This document shows positions 16,244 through 23,618 of a stretch of 29,823 nt of DNA, one piece after another (position 1 is the stretch's first letter; each line of letters starts with the position of its first letter). Source of the DNA: JAFDZO01 sp041859205. GTDB taxonomy: Bacteria > Bacteroidota > Ignavibacteria > Tepidaquicellales > Tepidaquicellaceae. Both the position numbers and the translations under genes were made by a program. Below the pieces are notes generated by a model. The model had not been told where the DNA came from. It worked only from the letters and a program-made list of their open reading frames with translations, and did not search any database. Location: assembly GCA_041859205.1 (NCBI GenBank), contig JBHEKU010000051.1, positions 1-29,823 of the forward strand, written 5' to 3'.

Positions 16244-17068
16244 TTATTTTACTTTTATCATTACATTCGGGCTTGGCTCGCCGAAAGGCTTGCCTTCATG
16301 CATCATTTGTGCCTGAATGCTATATTCACCGGATTCTGCCGGAGCAGTAAGTTTAAATGTAAAAGAATACTCTCCGCCTGCTACCACTGTTTCCGGGAGG
16401 TTAATACTTCCTGCATCCCATGATGTCTTTGTATCATTTATCATGCTGGTTGTAAGCTTTAAATTATCCTCTTTAGGATTCCAGTCAGTTGCACCTGTAT
16501 TTCTCATAGTAATTACTATATCATAAACGCCGGCTTCAGATACTTCTGCAGGAAGATTGTGATACTTAAAAGCTGAGTTATAATTCACATCTGTTTTTAC
16601 CGGCGGCACTTTAGCATCTGTAACAGTTACAGGAATATTTGCAGTAGGCTCACCGAAGAAAGCGTTTCCGTTCGCAATTTGATATTGAAGATTATAATCT
16701 CCCGGTGTTTCAGGAGCTTTCACAGAAAAACTGAAAGTAACTGATTCATTTGGAGCTATGTTCGAGCCTAAGTCAACATCACTGATTCCCCATAATTTTG
16801 AAATTGATTCTGTCTGATTCATAAGTCTTAACTTATAATTTCCTTTCTGCCACGTAGTTGAGCCTGTGTTTTTCATCGATATCGATACATCGTAAGTCTT
16901 TCCCGGCTCCATTAAGCCCGGTGTTGACTGCGATAAATAAGCAGCATTATCAGTAGAAGGCGCATTGTTTTTTGCTCCTCCCTGTGAGTACGCTTCAGAT
17001 TGCAGGAAAAATGATAAAGAAAGAATTGTGGTTAAGAGAAGATTTACAAATAAACTTGGTTTTTTCAT
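16244..17068 (-). CDS. Secreted protein with two NBR1-type Ig-like domains
   Basis: The 274-aa protein has a signal peptide (hydrophobic core 7-21, likely cleaved near Ser-Glu-Ala, 24-26). Two copies of an Ig-like beta-sandwich follow. Repeat 1 (about 46-150) has Met-Lys-Asn-Thr-Gly-Ser-Thr-Thr-Trp (65-73), Ala-Pro-Glu-Thr-Pro-Gly-Asp-Tyr (118-125) and Phe-Phe-Gly-Glu-Pro (138-142). Repeat 2 (about 166-274) has the matching Met-Arg-Asn-Thr-Gly-Ala-Thr-Asp-Trp (188-196), Ala-Pro-Ala-Glu-Ser-Gly-Glu-Tyr (242-249) and Pro-Phe-Gly-Glu-Pro (261-265). The NTG-x-x-W and AP-x-x-xG-x-Y pattern is that of the Ig-like domain found next to BRCA1 (NBR1/FW domain), which in bacteria occurs in envelope or secreted proteins. 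There are no catalytic features, so an adhesion or scaffold role is likely (inference). Confidence 0.8.
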   Translation of the reverse strand: MKKPSLFVNLLLTTILSLSFFLQSEAYSQGGAKNNAPSTDNAAYLSQSTPGLMEPGKTYDVSISMKNTGSTTWQKGNYKLRLMNQTESISKLWGISDVDLGSNIAPNESVTFSFSVKAPETPGDYNLQYQIANGNAFFGEPTANIPVTVTDAKVPPVKTDVNYNSAFKYHNLPAEVSEAGVYDIVITMRNTGATDWNPKEDNLKLTTSMINDTKTSWDAGSINLPETVVAGGEYSFTFKLTAPAESGEYSIQAQMMHEGKPFGEPSPNVMIKVK

Positions 17069-17378
17069 GATATGTTTATTAATTAATAATTTCTATCTGT
17101 CAAAAATGCAATAAATATACCGTTAAGGTGCTTTGTAACTACTGAAAATTTAGTGAATTATTTACTGCGATTAGAATTTGTACTGTCAGAAGAGGTAATG
17201 AGTGTCATAGGTGTCGGAAGCTCAACTCGTCTTTTCCGTGAAGGCGAGTATCCAATTTAGAAATGTTGCCTTTATAAATTTATTGTTAGAACTGTTTTTA
17301 ACCAACATCAATAAAAATGGAAGTGTCAATTAATTTTTTATTGATTATATTTTTATTAAAATAAGCCAAGATAAAATT
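17069..17378. other. 310-base intergenic region between divergent secreted-protein genes
   Basis: This AT-rich stretch must hold promoters for both the NBR1-domain gene (-) and the T9SS gene (+), but I see no convincing boxes. It contains a hairpin at 17225-17249: five-base outer arms ACTCG/CGAGT, one T/G position, then a CTT/AAG pair. This looks like a decayed copy of a REP-type intergenic palindrome. An ATG at 17198 opens a 20-codon frame with AGAGG just before it; this is too short to call. Confidence 0.5.
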
Positions 17379-18593
17379 ATGAATAAACTCTTTACTCTTT
17401 TAGTATTAATTCTTGCAATGCAGTTTACAATTTCAGTTGAAAATTCTTATGGGCAATGGCAACAGTCTAATGGTATAAATGACGTTGAAGTTTTTTCCTT
17501 TGCCGTACTTGGAAATAATATTTTTGCGGGAACTAATGGCGGAGTATATATCTCCACCAACAACGGTATAAGTTGGACACAGACTGCCTTGAATTTCTAC
17601 GTTTATTCACTTGCCGTATCAGGAAATAATATTTTTGCGGGAATTAATGGCGGAGCATCTGACGATGTATATCTTTCTACCAATAACGGCGTGAGCTGGA
17701 CACAGTCTGGTTTGAATAATCGATATGTTTATTCTCTTGCCGTATTAGGAAATAATATTTTTGCGGGGACTTTTTACGGAGTATATGTCTCCACCACCAA
17801 CGGCGTAAGCTGGACACAAACCGCCTTGAATAATCAATATGTTTATTCACTTGCTGTATCAGGAAATAATATTTTTGCTGGAACTGATAACAACGGAGTA
17901 TATATGTCCACTAACAACGGCTCAAGTTGGACACAGACTGCCTTGAATAATCAATATATCCCTTCCCTTGGTGTATCAGGAAATAATATTTTTGCGGGGA
18001 CACGATATAATGGAGTCTTTCTTTCAACTAATAATGGGGTAAGTTGGACACAGACTGCCTTGAATAATCAAACTGTTTATTCTCTTGGTGTATCAGGAAA
18101 TAATATTTTTGCGGGGACTACTGATCATAGTGGAGTTTATCTATCTTCAAATACCGGTATAAGCTGGATTCAAAAAAATCAAGGATTTACTATTGTCCCT
18201 TCTATATCAGCATTGCTTATTTCAAATGGATATATTATTGCTGGAACTGACCATTTTTCCGTTTCGGGAGTTTGGCGTCGCTCACTTTCAGATATTATTG
18301 GAATAGAAAATATATCCACAGAAATTCCATCAACATTTTCTTTATCTCAAAATTATCCTAATCCCTTCAATCCCACTACAAAAATAAAATTTGATATTAC
18401 TGAAAATGCCTTCACTACTTTAAAAATTTATGATTTAATCGGCAAAGAAGTTCAGACACTTGTGAATGATGAGTTGAGTTCCGGTGTTTATGAAGCAACA
18501 TTTGATGGCACTCAGCTTACAAGCGGAGTTTATTTTTATAGATTAAATTCAGGTGAATACTCAGAGACAAAGAGAATGCTTTTAGTGAAATAA
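17379..18593 (+). CDS. T9SS-exported beta-propeller protein with tandem repeats
   Basis: The 404-aa protein has an N-terminal signal peptide (hydrophobic 4-17). Then come six near-identical repeats of 38-42 residues (36-74, 75-116, 117-154, 155-193, 194-232, 233-271), each built as Tyr-Ser-Leu-x-Val-x-Gly-Asn-Asn-Ile-Phe-Ala-Gly...Ser-Trp-Thr-Gln. A seventh, degenerate unit follows (272-305). The Ser-Thr-Asn-Asn-Gly-x-Ser-Trp turn resembles BNR/Asp-box repeats of sialidase and photosystem-assembly propellers, so seven units could close a seven-bladed propeller (inference). Residues 321-404 are a Por-type C-terminal sorting domain: SLSQNYPNPFNP, Ile-Tyr-Asp-Leu-Ile-Gly-Lys, Gly-Val-Tyr-Phe-Tyr-Arg-Leu and the Lys-Arg-Met-Leu-Leu-Val-Lys end. 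It should cross the outer membrane by type IX secretion and be surface-attached or released. The ligand is unknown. Confidence 0.9.
   Translation: MNKLFTLLVLILAMQFTISVENSYGQWQQSNGINDVEVFSFAVLGNNIFAGTNGGVYISTNNGISWTQTALNFYVYSLAVSGNNIFAGINGGASDDVYLSTNNGVSWTQSGLNNRYVYSLAVLGNNIFAGTFYGVYVSTTNGVSWTQTALNNQYVYSLAVSGNNIFAGTDNNGVYMSTNNGSSWTQTALNNQYIPSLGVSGNNIFAGTRYNGVFLSTNNGVSWTQTALNNQTVYSLGVSGNNIFAGTTDHSGVYLSSNTGISWIQKNQGFTIVPSISALLISNGYIIAGTDHFSVSGVWRRSLSDIIGIENISTEIPSTFSLSQNYPNPFNPTTKIKFDITENAFTTLKIYDLIGKEVQTLVNDELSSGVYEATFDGTQLTSGVYFYRLNSGEYSETKRMLLVK
17484..18293 (+). repeat. Tandem coding repeats (about 117 bases, six copies plus one degenerate)
   Basis: Within the T9SS gene the units are nearly identical at the DNA level as well. 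The block GGAAATAATATTTTTGCGGG recurs five times exactly or with one change, and AGTTGGACACAGACTGCCTT-like blocks recur at the other end of each unit. Such DNA identity implies recent duplication or ongoing recombination, and copy number may differ between strains or be mis-assembled. Confidence 0.9.
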
Positions 18594-18606
18594 CCCAAAA
18601 TATCAT

Positions 18607-18634
18607 GTAGAGACACAAAATTTTGTGTCTCTAC
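18607..18634. terminator. Perfect 28-base palindrome after the T9SS gene
   Basis: The two 14-base halves (18607-18620 and 18621-18634) are exact reverse complements with no spacer. The GTAGAGACACAAAA half-site resembles the GTAGAGACGC-type intergenic palindromes scattered through Bacteroidota and cyanobacterial genomes. It lies 14 bases after the stop codon and the descending arm carries TTTT at its centre, so it may end transcription while also being a dispersed repeat. Confidence 0.7.
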
Positions 18635-18963
18635 TAAATATACAAATCCCCCTATTCCTACAACTATTTACACCTACCATTTGTTATACTCTATATCAAG
18701 TTTAACCCTTACTATCTTTGGGATTCTTCATTTTCATTAATTTGCACTCCCTTTCAAATTAAAAGTAGCACATTTCAAATTTATGAACTAATTTTCCAAA
18801 ATTAACTTTGGCTTACTAATTGCTAATTATTAATTGAACTATTCTTTTAGAAATTGGTTAAAGATTTAAGAACAAAGTTATTTTTTAATATACAAGATAT
18901 AATAATTTTTAAATTTTTATTAATTAAAATTTTTACGAATTTATAACAAAACTAATAACCACT
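18635..18963 (+). other. AT-rich leader region of clpC
   Basis: These 329 bases contain no open frame of note and no hairpin besides the palindrome just before them. The last 130 bases are very AT-rich and must include the clpC promoter, but no box pair stands out. There is no Shine-Dalgarno before the ATG at 18964, which is common in this group. I see no CtsR-like or CIRCE operator. Confidence 0.5.
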
Positions 18964-21504
18964 ATGGACAGTAACTTTTCAAACAGAGTTCAGGATGTGA
19001 TACGGCTCAGCAGAGAAGAAGCAATTCGACTCGGGCATGATTACATCGGCACTGAACACTTACTCCTCGGTATCATCCGCGAGGGTGAAGGTATAGCTAT
19101 CAAGATTTTTAAGAACCTCGGAGTTGATGCACCTAAAATTAAAAAAGCTGTAGAGGATACAGTGCGTCAATCAGGCGGTTCACTTACTGTCGGCAATATC
19201 CCTCTTACAAAGCAGGCAGAAAAAGTTTTAAAGATTACATATTTAGAAGCAAAGCTTTTCAAATCAGATGTCATCGGTACGGAGCATCTTTTATTATCTA
19301 TATTAAGAGAAGACGATAATCTCGCAGCACAGATTTTACATCAGTTCAACATTAACTATGAAAATACTAAGAACGAACTTTTAAATATTCTCAGCGGAAA
19401 ACCTACTGCAGGCGGAGCGCCGCAATCAGCGCCTAAGCCACAAACAGAAAAGAAAGCCGAGAAGACTAAAACTCCCGTGCTTGATAACTTTGGACGTGAT
19501 TTAACTAAGAGCGCTATTGAAGGCAAGCTTGACCCAATCGTTGGACGCGAAAAAGAAATTGAAAGAGTAGCACAGGTTCTTTCCAGAAGAAAGAAAAATA
19601 ATCCTGTGTTAATCGGTGAGCCCGGCGTTGGTAAAACTGCCATTGCTGAAGGTCTCGCTTTAAGAATTATCAACAAACAAGTATCGAGAGTTCTTCATAA
19701 TAAAAGAGTAGTTACTCTGGACTTAGCCGCACTAGTTGCAGGAACAAAATACAGAGGACAGTTCGAAGAAAGAATGAAGGCTGTAATGAATGAGCTTGAA
19801 AAAGCTAAGGATGTTATTCTTTTTATTGATGAGCTTCATACAATTGTAGGCGCAGGCGGAGCAAGCGGTTCATTAGACGCTTCCAATATATTCAAACCTG
19901 CTCTTGCACGCGGAGACCTGCAATGCATTGGTGCAACAACTTTAAATGAATACAGACAATACATAGAAAAAGACGGAGCGCTTGACAGAAGATTCCAGAA
20001 AATAATGGTAGAGCCTGCAACAGTGGATGAAACCATTCAGATTCTGAATAACATCAAGAGCAAATACGAAGAGCATCACAATGTAAGATACACAGATGAA
20101 GCACTTATACAGGCTGCAAAGCTTTCTGACAGATATATTACAGACAGATTTTTACCGGATAAAGCGATTGACGTAATGGACGAAGCCGGTTCAAGAGTCC
20201 ACCTTGCGAACATAACTGTTCCTAAGGAAATTGTTGACCTTGAGCTTGAAGTTGAAAAAGTCCGTCAGTCAAAAAATCAGGTTGTAAAAAATCAGAACTA
20301 TGAAGAGGCAGCAATGCTTCGTGATAACGAAAAGAAATTATTGAATGAGCTTGAACAATTAAAGATTGAATGGGATATAAAATCACAGAGCATGGTATTC
20401 GATGTAACTGAAGATAATGTTTCAGACGTTGTTGCAATGATGACAGGTATTCCTGTTAACAGAATTGCCGACGGCGAATCACAGAAACTTGTTAAGATGG
20501 AAGAAGCATTGAAAAAAGTTGTTATCGGTCAGGATGAAGCAGTTGAAAATATTTCCCGCGCTATTAGAAGAGCAAGAGCAGGATTGAAAGATCCGAACAG
20601 ACCAATAGGTTCATTCGTATTTTTAGGTCCTACAGGTGTCGGTAAAACTGAGCTTGCCAAACAGCTTGCAAAGTTCTTATTCGATACTGAAGATAATATG
20701 ATTCGTATCGACATGAGTGAATACATGGAGAAGTTCAATGTCTCCAGACTTGTCGGAGCGCCTCCCGGATACGTGGGATACGAAGAAGGCGGCCAGCTTA
20801 CAGAGAAAGTAAGAAGAAAACCATACTCAGTTGTGCTTTTAGATGAAATCGAAAAAGCTCACCCTGATACATTCAATATTCTTTTACAGGTATTGGATGA
20901 CGGTATTCTTACAGACGGTCTTGGAAGAAAAGTTGACTTCAAGAATACAATTATAATCATGACTTCAAATATCGGAACACGCGATATTAAGCTTGATAAA
21001 GTATTCGGATTCGGTGAAGGCAAAGAAGGTACAAAGTATGAAAAGATGAAATCTGCTATAGATGAAACAGCGAAGAAAGTATTTTCTCCTGAGTTCATGA
21101 ACAGAATAGATGACATGATTGTATTCAAACAGCTTGCTAAAGAAAGCATTGTAAAAATTGTTGAAGTCGGAATTGAAAAACTGATGAAGAGAATTAAGCT
21201 TCAGGGAATTACGCTCGACGTAACAAAAGCTGCAAAAGAATACTTAGCTGAAAAAGGATACGACCAGAACTACGGCGCAAGACCTTTAAGAAGGGCAATT
21301 CAGAAATATCTTGAAGATCCTCTAAGTGAAGAGATTCTGAAAGGTAACTTCAAAGAAGGCTCGGTAATAAAAGTTAAGCACAGAAAAAATGCGGAGGATT
21401 TTGAATTTGTTGACTTGAAAAAAGAAAGCGATATTGAAAAAGAAATCACTGAAATTTTAGAAGAATCAAATTCGGATAATAACTCCGGGGAGAAAAATGT
21501 CTAA
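18964..21504 (+). CDS. clpC: ATP-dependent Clp protease ATP-binding subunit ClpC
   Basis: ClpC is an AAA+ unfoldase that feeds damaged or regulated proteins to ClpP. The 846-aa protein shows two N-terminal Clp repeats (1-145), a Lys/Pro/Ala linker (147-172), and AAA+ module 1 with Walker A Gly-Glu-Pro-Gly-Val-Gly-Lys-Thr (218-225) and Walker B Ile-Leu-Phe-Ile-Asp-Glu (285-290). A UVR-type middle segment (about 440-475, with Asn-Tyr-Glu-Glu-Ala-Ala) follows. Module 2 has Gly-Pro-Thr-Gly-Val-Gly-Lys-Thr (555-562), Val-Leu-Leu-Asp-Glu-Ile-Glu (624-630) and the C-terminal D2-small domain. The Phe-Gly-Phe at 681-683 fits the ClpP-docking loop. The UVR motif separates ClpC from ClpA and ClpB. The last 8 bases overlap the start of fabH, so the two are translationally linked. 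Confidence 0.96.
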   Translation: MDSNFSNRVQDVIRLSREEAIRLGHDYIGTEHLLLGIIREGEGIAIKIFKNLGVDAPKIKKAVEDTVRQSGGSLTVGNIPLTKQAEKVLKITYLEAKLFKSDVIGTEHLLLSILREDDNLAAQILHQFNINYENTKNELLNILSGKPTAGGAPQSAPKPQTEKKAEKTKTPVLDNFGRDLTKSAIEGKLDPIVGREKEIERVAQVLSRRKKNNPVLIGEPGVGKTAIAEGLALRIINKQVSRVLHNKRVVTLDLAALVAGTKYRGQFEERMKAVMNELEKAKDVILFIDELHTIVGAGGASGSLDASNIFKPALARGDLQCIGATTLNEYRQYIEKDGALDRRFQKIMVEPATVDETIQILNNIKSKYEEHHNVRYTDEALIQAAKLSDRYITDRFLPDKAIDVMDEAGSRVHLANITVPKEIVDLELEVEKVRQSKNQVVKNQNYEEAAMLRDNEKKLLNELEQLKIEWDIKSQSMVFDVTEDNVSDVVAMMTGIPVNRIADGESQKLVKMEEALKKVVIGQDEAVENISRAIRRARAGLKDPNRPIGSFVFLGPTGVGKTELAKQLAKFLFDTEDNMIRIDMSEYMEKFNVSRLVGAPPGYVGYEEGGQLTEKVRRKPYSVVLLDEIEKAHPDTFNILLQVLDDGILTDGLGRKVDFKNTIIIMTSNIGTRDIKLDKVFGFGEGKEGTKYEKMKSAIDETAKKVFSPEFMNRIDDMIVFKQLAKESIVKIVEVGIEKLMKRIKLQGITLDVTKAAKEYLAEKGYDQNYGARPLRRAIQKYLEDPLSEEILKGNFKEGSVIKVKHRKNAEDFEFVDLKKESDIEKEITEILEESNSDNNSGEKNV

Positions 21505-22501
21505 AACAAGCCCTGTTAATGCAATGATAACTGCCGTGGGACACTATGTTCCTGAGAAAGTTATCGACAATAAATATTTTGAAAGTTTTTTAGATACGAA
21601 TGATTTATGGATTCAGACACGCACTGGTATAAAAGAAAGAAGATATCTCGATAAAGATAAGCCGACATCAACGATGGCAATTCCTGCTGTTCAGCAGCTT
21701 CTGAAAAACAGAGGTATATCTGCAGATGAGCTTGATGTTATAATTGTTTCGACTGTTACACCCGATATGCCTTACCCTTCGACTGCCTGTATTATTCAGG
21801 AAGCCATTGGCGCTAAGAATTGCTGGGGTTTCGATCTTTCTGCGGCATGTTCAGGATTTTTATTTGCAATTAACACGGGAGCAAAGTTAATCGAGTCAGG
21901 TTCCTACAAAAAAGTTCTTATTGTAGGCGCGGATAAGATGACATCAATTGCTAACTTCAAAGACAGGAACACTTGTATATTATTCGGTGACGGCGCAGCA
22001 GCGGTTTTGCTTGAACCAACTGAAGATAAAGAGTACGGTATTATAGATTCAATTCTCCACATCGATGGCTCGGGTGGAGAATTTTTATATCAGCCCGGAG
22101 GCGGAAGCCTTCACCCTGCATCACATGAAACAGTCGATAAAGATATGCATTACGTTCACCAGGACGGCAAGGCAGTTTTTAAAGTCGCAGTTGTAGGCAT
22201 GGCAGATGTATCTGAAGAAATCGTTTTGAAAAATAATCTCAAAGGTGAAGATATTTCTTATCTTGTTCCTCACCAGGCAAACATGAGAATCATATCTGCT
22301 GCAGGTGAAAGAATGGGACTTCCTCCCGAGAAAGTAATGGTGAACATTCACAAGTACGGTAATACAACTTGCGCTACTATTCCTCTGTGCATTTCAGAGT
22401 ACTGGCATGAAGGCAAGATAAAAAAAGGTGATTACATCGTGCTTGCAAGTTTTGGCGCAGGATACACATGGGGTTCAGTGCTTGTTCGCTGGGCTTATTA
22501 A
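21497..22501 (+). CDS. fabH: Beta-ketoacyl-ACP synthase III
   Basis: FabH starts fatty-acid synthesis by condensing an acyl-CoA primer with malonyl-ACP. The 334-aa protein carries the full triad: Cys118 in Leu-Ser-Ala-Ala-Cys-Ser-Gly-Phe, His259 in Val-Pro-His-Gln-Ala-Asn, and Asn289 in Lys-Tyr-Gly-Asn-Thr-Thr. The Gly-Asp-Gly-Ala-Ala-Ala-Val segment and the C-terminal Ser-Phe-Gly-Ala-Gly-Tyr-Thr-Trp-Gly are typical. The start ATG lies inside the last codons of clpC (8-base overlap) behind GGGGAG, a good ribosome-binding site. An ATG nine codons on would also be possible, but the RBS spacing favours the first. The usual fab/plsX/acpP neighbours are absent; pairing with clpC is unusual. A strong terminator follows. 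Confidence 0.96.
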   Translation: MSKTSPVNAMITAVGHYVPEKVIDNKYFESFLDTNDLWIQTRTGIKERRYLDKDKPTSTMAIPAVQQLLKNRGISADELDVIIVSTVTPDMPYPSTACIIQEAIGAKNCWGFDLSAACSGFLFAINTGAKLIESGSYKKVLIVGADKMTSIANFKDRNTCILFGDGAAAVLLEPTEDKEYGIIDSILHIDGSGGEFLYQPGGGSLHPASHETVDKDMHYVHQDGKAVFKVAVVGMADVSEEIVLKNNLKGEDISYLVPHQANMRIISAAGERMGLPPEKVMVNIHKYGNTTCATIPLCISEYWHEGKIKKGDYIVLASFGAGYTWGSVLVRWAY

Positions 22502-22539
22502 AATTTCAGTAAGTAGTAGTACTTATATTTTTTATACAA

Positions 22540-22567
22540 AAAATGCCCTCTCAAAAGAGGGCATTTT
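22540..22567 (+). terminator. Intrinsic terminator after fabH
   Basis: Twelve-base perfect arms (22540-22551, 22556-22567) with a 4-base CAAA loop and a TTTT within and T-rich sequence after the descending arm. It ends the clpC-fabH transcript and separates it from ispE, whose ATG is only 26 bases further on. Confidence 0.85.
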
Positions 22568-22571
22568 CATT

Positions 22572-22579
22572 TATATTTG
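22572..22579 (+). promoter_or_regulatory. Candidate -7 box for ispE
   Basis: TATATTTG matches the Bacteroidota -7 element TAnnTTTG completely and lies just past the fabH terminator. No TTG or TTTG lies 19-20 bases upstream, where the terminator stem is. If real, it would give a leader of fewer than ten bases. It is listed because ispE needs its own promoter or readthrough. Confidence 0.25.
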
Positions 22580-22593
22580 TGCAAACAAAGTTT

Positions 22594-23460
22594 ATGGAAC
22601 AAGATATACGCATTGATTCCTATGCGAAGATTAACGTTGGGCTAAAAATCGTCAGCAAACGCGAAGACGGATTTCATAATATTGAAACCATTTTCTATCC
22701 TATAAAGCTGCATGATGAAATTCAGATCTCCATAGAGCCCCATGAAAATTACAATTCTGTTTACATTACGTGTAATAAATATTATGTCCCTTCAAATAAG
22801 GAAAATATCTGTTTCAAAGCAGTTGAAGCTTTCTTCAAAAATTTCCACATAAAAGACTGTTATAAAATTGCTATTAATATTGCAAAAAAAATTCCTGTAG
22901 GCGGCGGACTTGGCGGCGGAAGCTCAGATGCAGCTGCAGTACTTAAACACCTTATTAAATTTTTTAAGATAGATATAAAAGAACACAGAAAAAAAATTAT
23001 GGAAACTGCCTTATCTATCGGCAGCGACGTTCCTTTCTTTTTAATAATGAAGCCTTGTTTCGGTGAGGGCAGGGGAGAGAAAATGAAAATCCTTTCTGAC
23101 TTTGTTATCCCGTATGACATTTTAATTATTAATCCCAATCTCCACGTCTCTACTAAATGGGCTTATGAAAATCTGGGACTTGAAACCGGCAAAGAATATC
23201 CATCAGAATTAAAAAATATTTCCTCATTCGATTTAGATAGAAAAGAATTATTCATCAATGATTTTGAAAGAGTGGTCTTTCAAAAATACTCTACATTAAA
23301 AAATATAAAAGATGAGCTGCTGAATCAGGGAGCAGTGTTTGCTTCTATGAGCGGAAGCGGTGCTACAATGTATGCCTTCTTCAAAAAAGATGAAAAGAAA
23401 TTTCTGAACAGGGCTTATAGATTTTTTAAGGAGAGAGAGTATTTTGTGTTCATATCATAA
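22594..23460 (+). CDS. ispE: 4-diphosphocytidyl-2-C-methyl-D-erythritol kinase
   Basis: IspE phosphorylates CDP-methylerythritol in the non-mevalonate (MEP) isoprenoid pathway. The 288-aa protein has the GHMP-kinase layout: Ser-Tyr-Ala-Lys-Ile-Asn-Val-Gly-Leu (Lys12), the ATP-binding loop Pro-Val-Gly-Gly-Gly-Leu-Gly-Gly-Gly-Ser-Ser-Asp (101-112), Gly-Ser-Asp-Val-Pro-Phe-Phe (Asp145 is the likely catalytic base), and Met-Ser-Gly-Ser-Gly-Ala-Thr near the C-terminus. I chose the ATG at 22594. An in-frame ATG at 22543 would add 17 residues that start inside the terminator stem and have no family counterpart. No Shine-Dalgarno is seen. It stands alone between a terminator and a convergent operon. 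Confidence 0.95.
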   Translation: MEQDIRIDSYAKINVGLKIVSKREDGFHNIETIFYPIKLHDEIQISIEPHENYNSVYITCNKYYVPSNKENICFKAVEAFFKNFHIKDCYKIAINIAKKIPVGGGLGGGSSDAAAVLKHLIKFFKIDIKEHRKKIMETALSIGSDVPFFLIMKPCFGEGRGEKMKILSDFVIPYDILIINPNLHVSTKWAYENLGLETGKEYPSELKNISSFDLDRKELFINDFERVVFQKYSTLKNIKDELLNQGAVFASMSGSGATMYAFFKKDEKKFLNRAYRFFKEREYFVFIS

Positions 23461-23618
23461 CTACTTTTGTCCCTGCCACTAAAACACTAAAACACGAAAC
23501 ATCACAAAATAAATAACCAAATTTTCAGAAAATAAAAAACACTAAACCTCACTAATGAAATTATAACTTTAGTGTAATTTAGTGCTTTAGAGTTTTTGTA
23601 GTAGAATAAAAGAATAAA
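23461..23618. terminator. Convergent gap with repeated CACTAAA hairpins
   Basis: CACTAAA occurs at 23477, 23485 and 23540, with a near-copy at 23550. Its complement TTTAGTG occurs at 23568 and 23578. The copies from 23540 to 23584 form a symmetric hairpin: seven pairs, a 3x3 internal loop, six pairs, then a loop of about 12 bases, followed by a T-run at 23593-23599. The element can terminate ispE on one side and the DUF5683-like operon on the other. The CACTAAAACACTAAAACAC style is like a decayed dispersed intergenic repeat (inference). Confidence 0.6.

Noticed and set aside
17198..17260. 20-codon frame with AGAGG upstream
   Set aside because: It is too short, overlaps the hairpin relic, and has no sign of conservation.
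17484..18293. CRISPR-like array
   Set aside because: The regularly spaced repeats are in one reading frame, about 117 bases long, and encode protein units. There are no short repeats with unique spacers and no cas genes.
22543..22593. Longer ispE start adding 17 residues
   Set aside because: The ATG lies inside the fabH terminator stem, has no ribosome-binding site, and the extra residues have no counterpart in the family. The ATG at 22594 directly precedes the conserved N-terminus.
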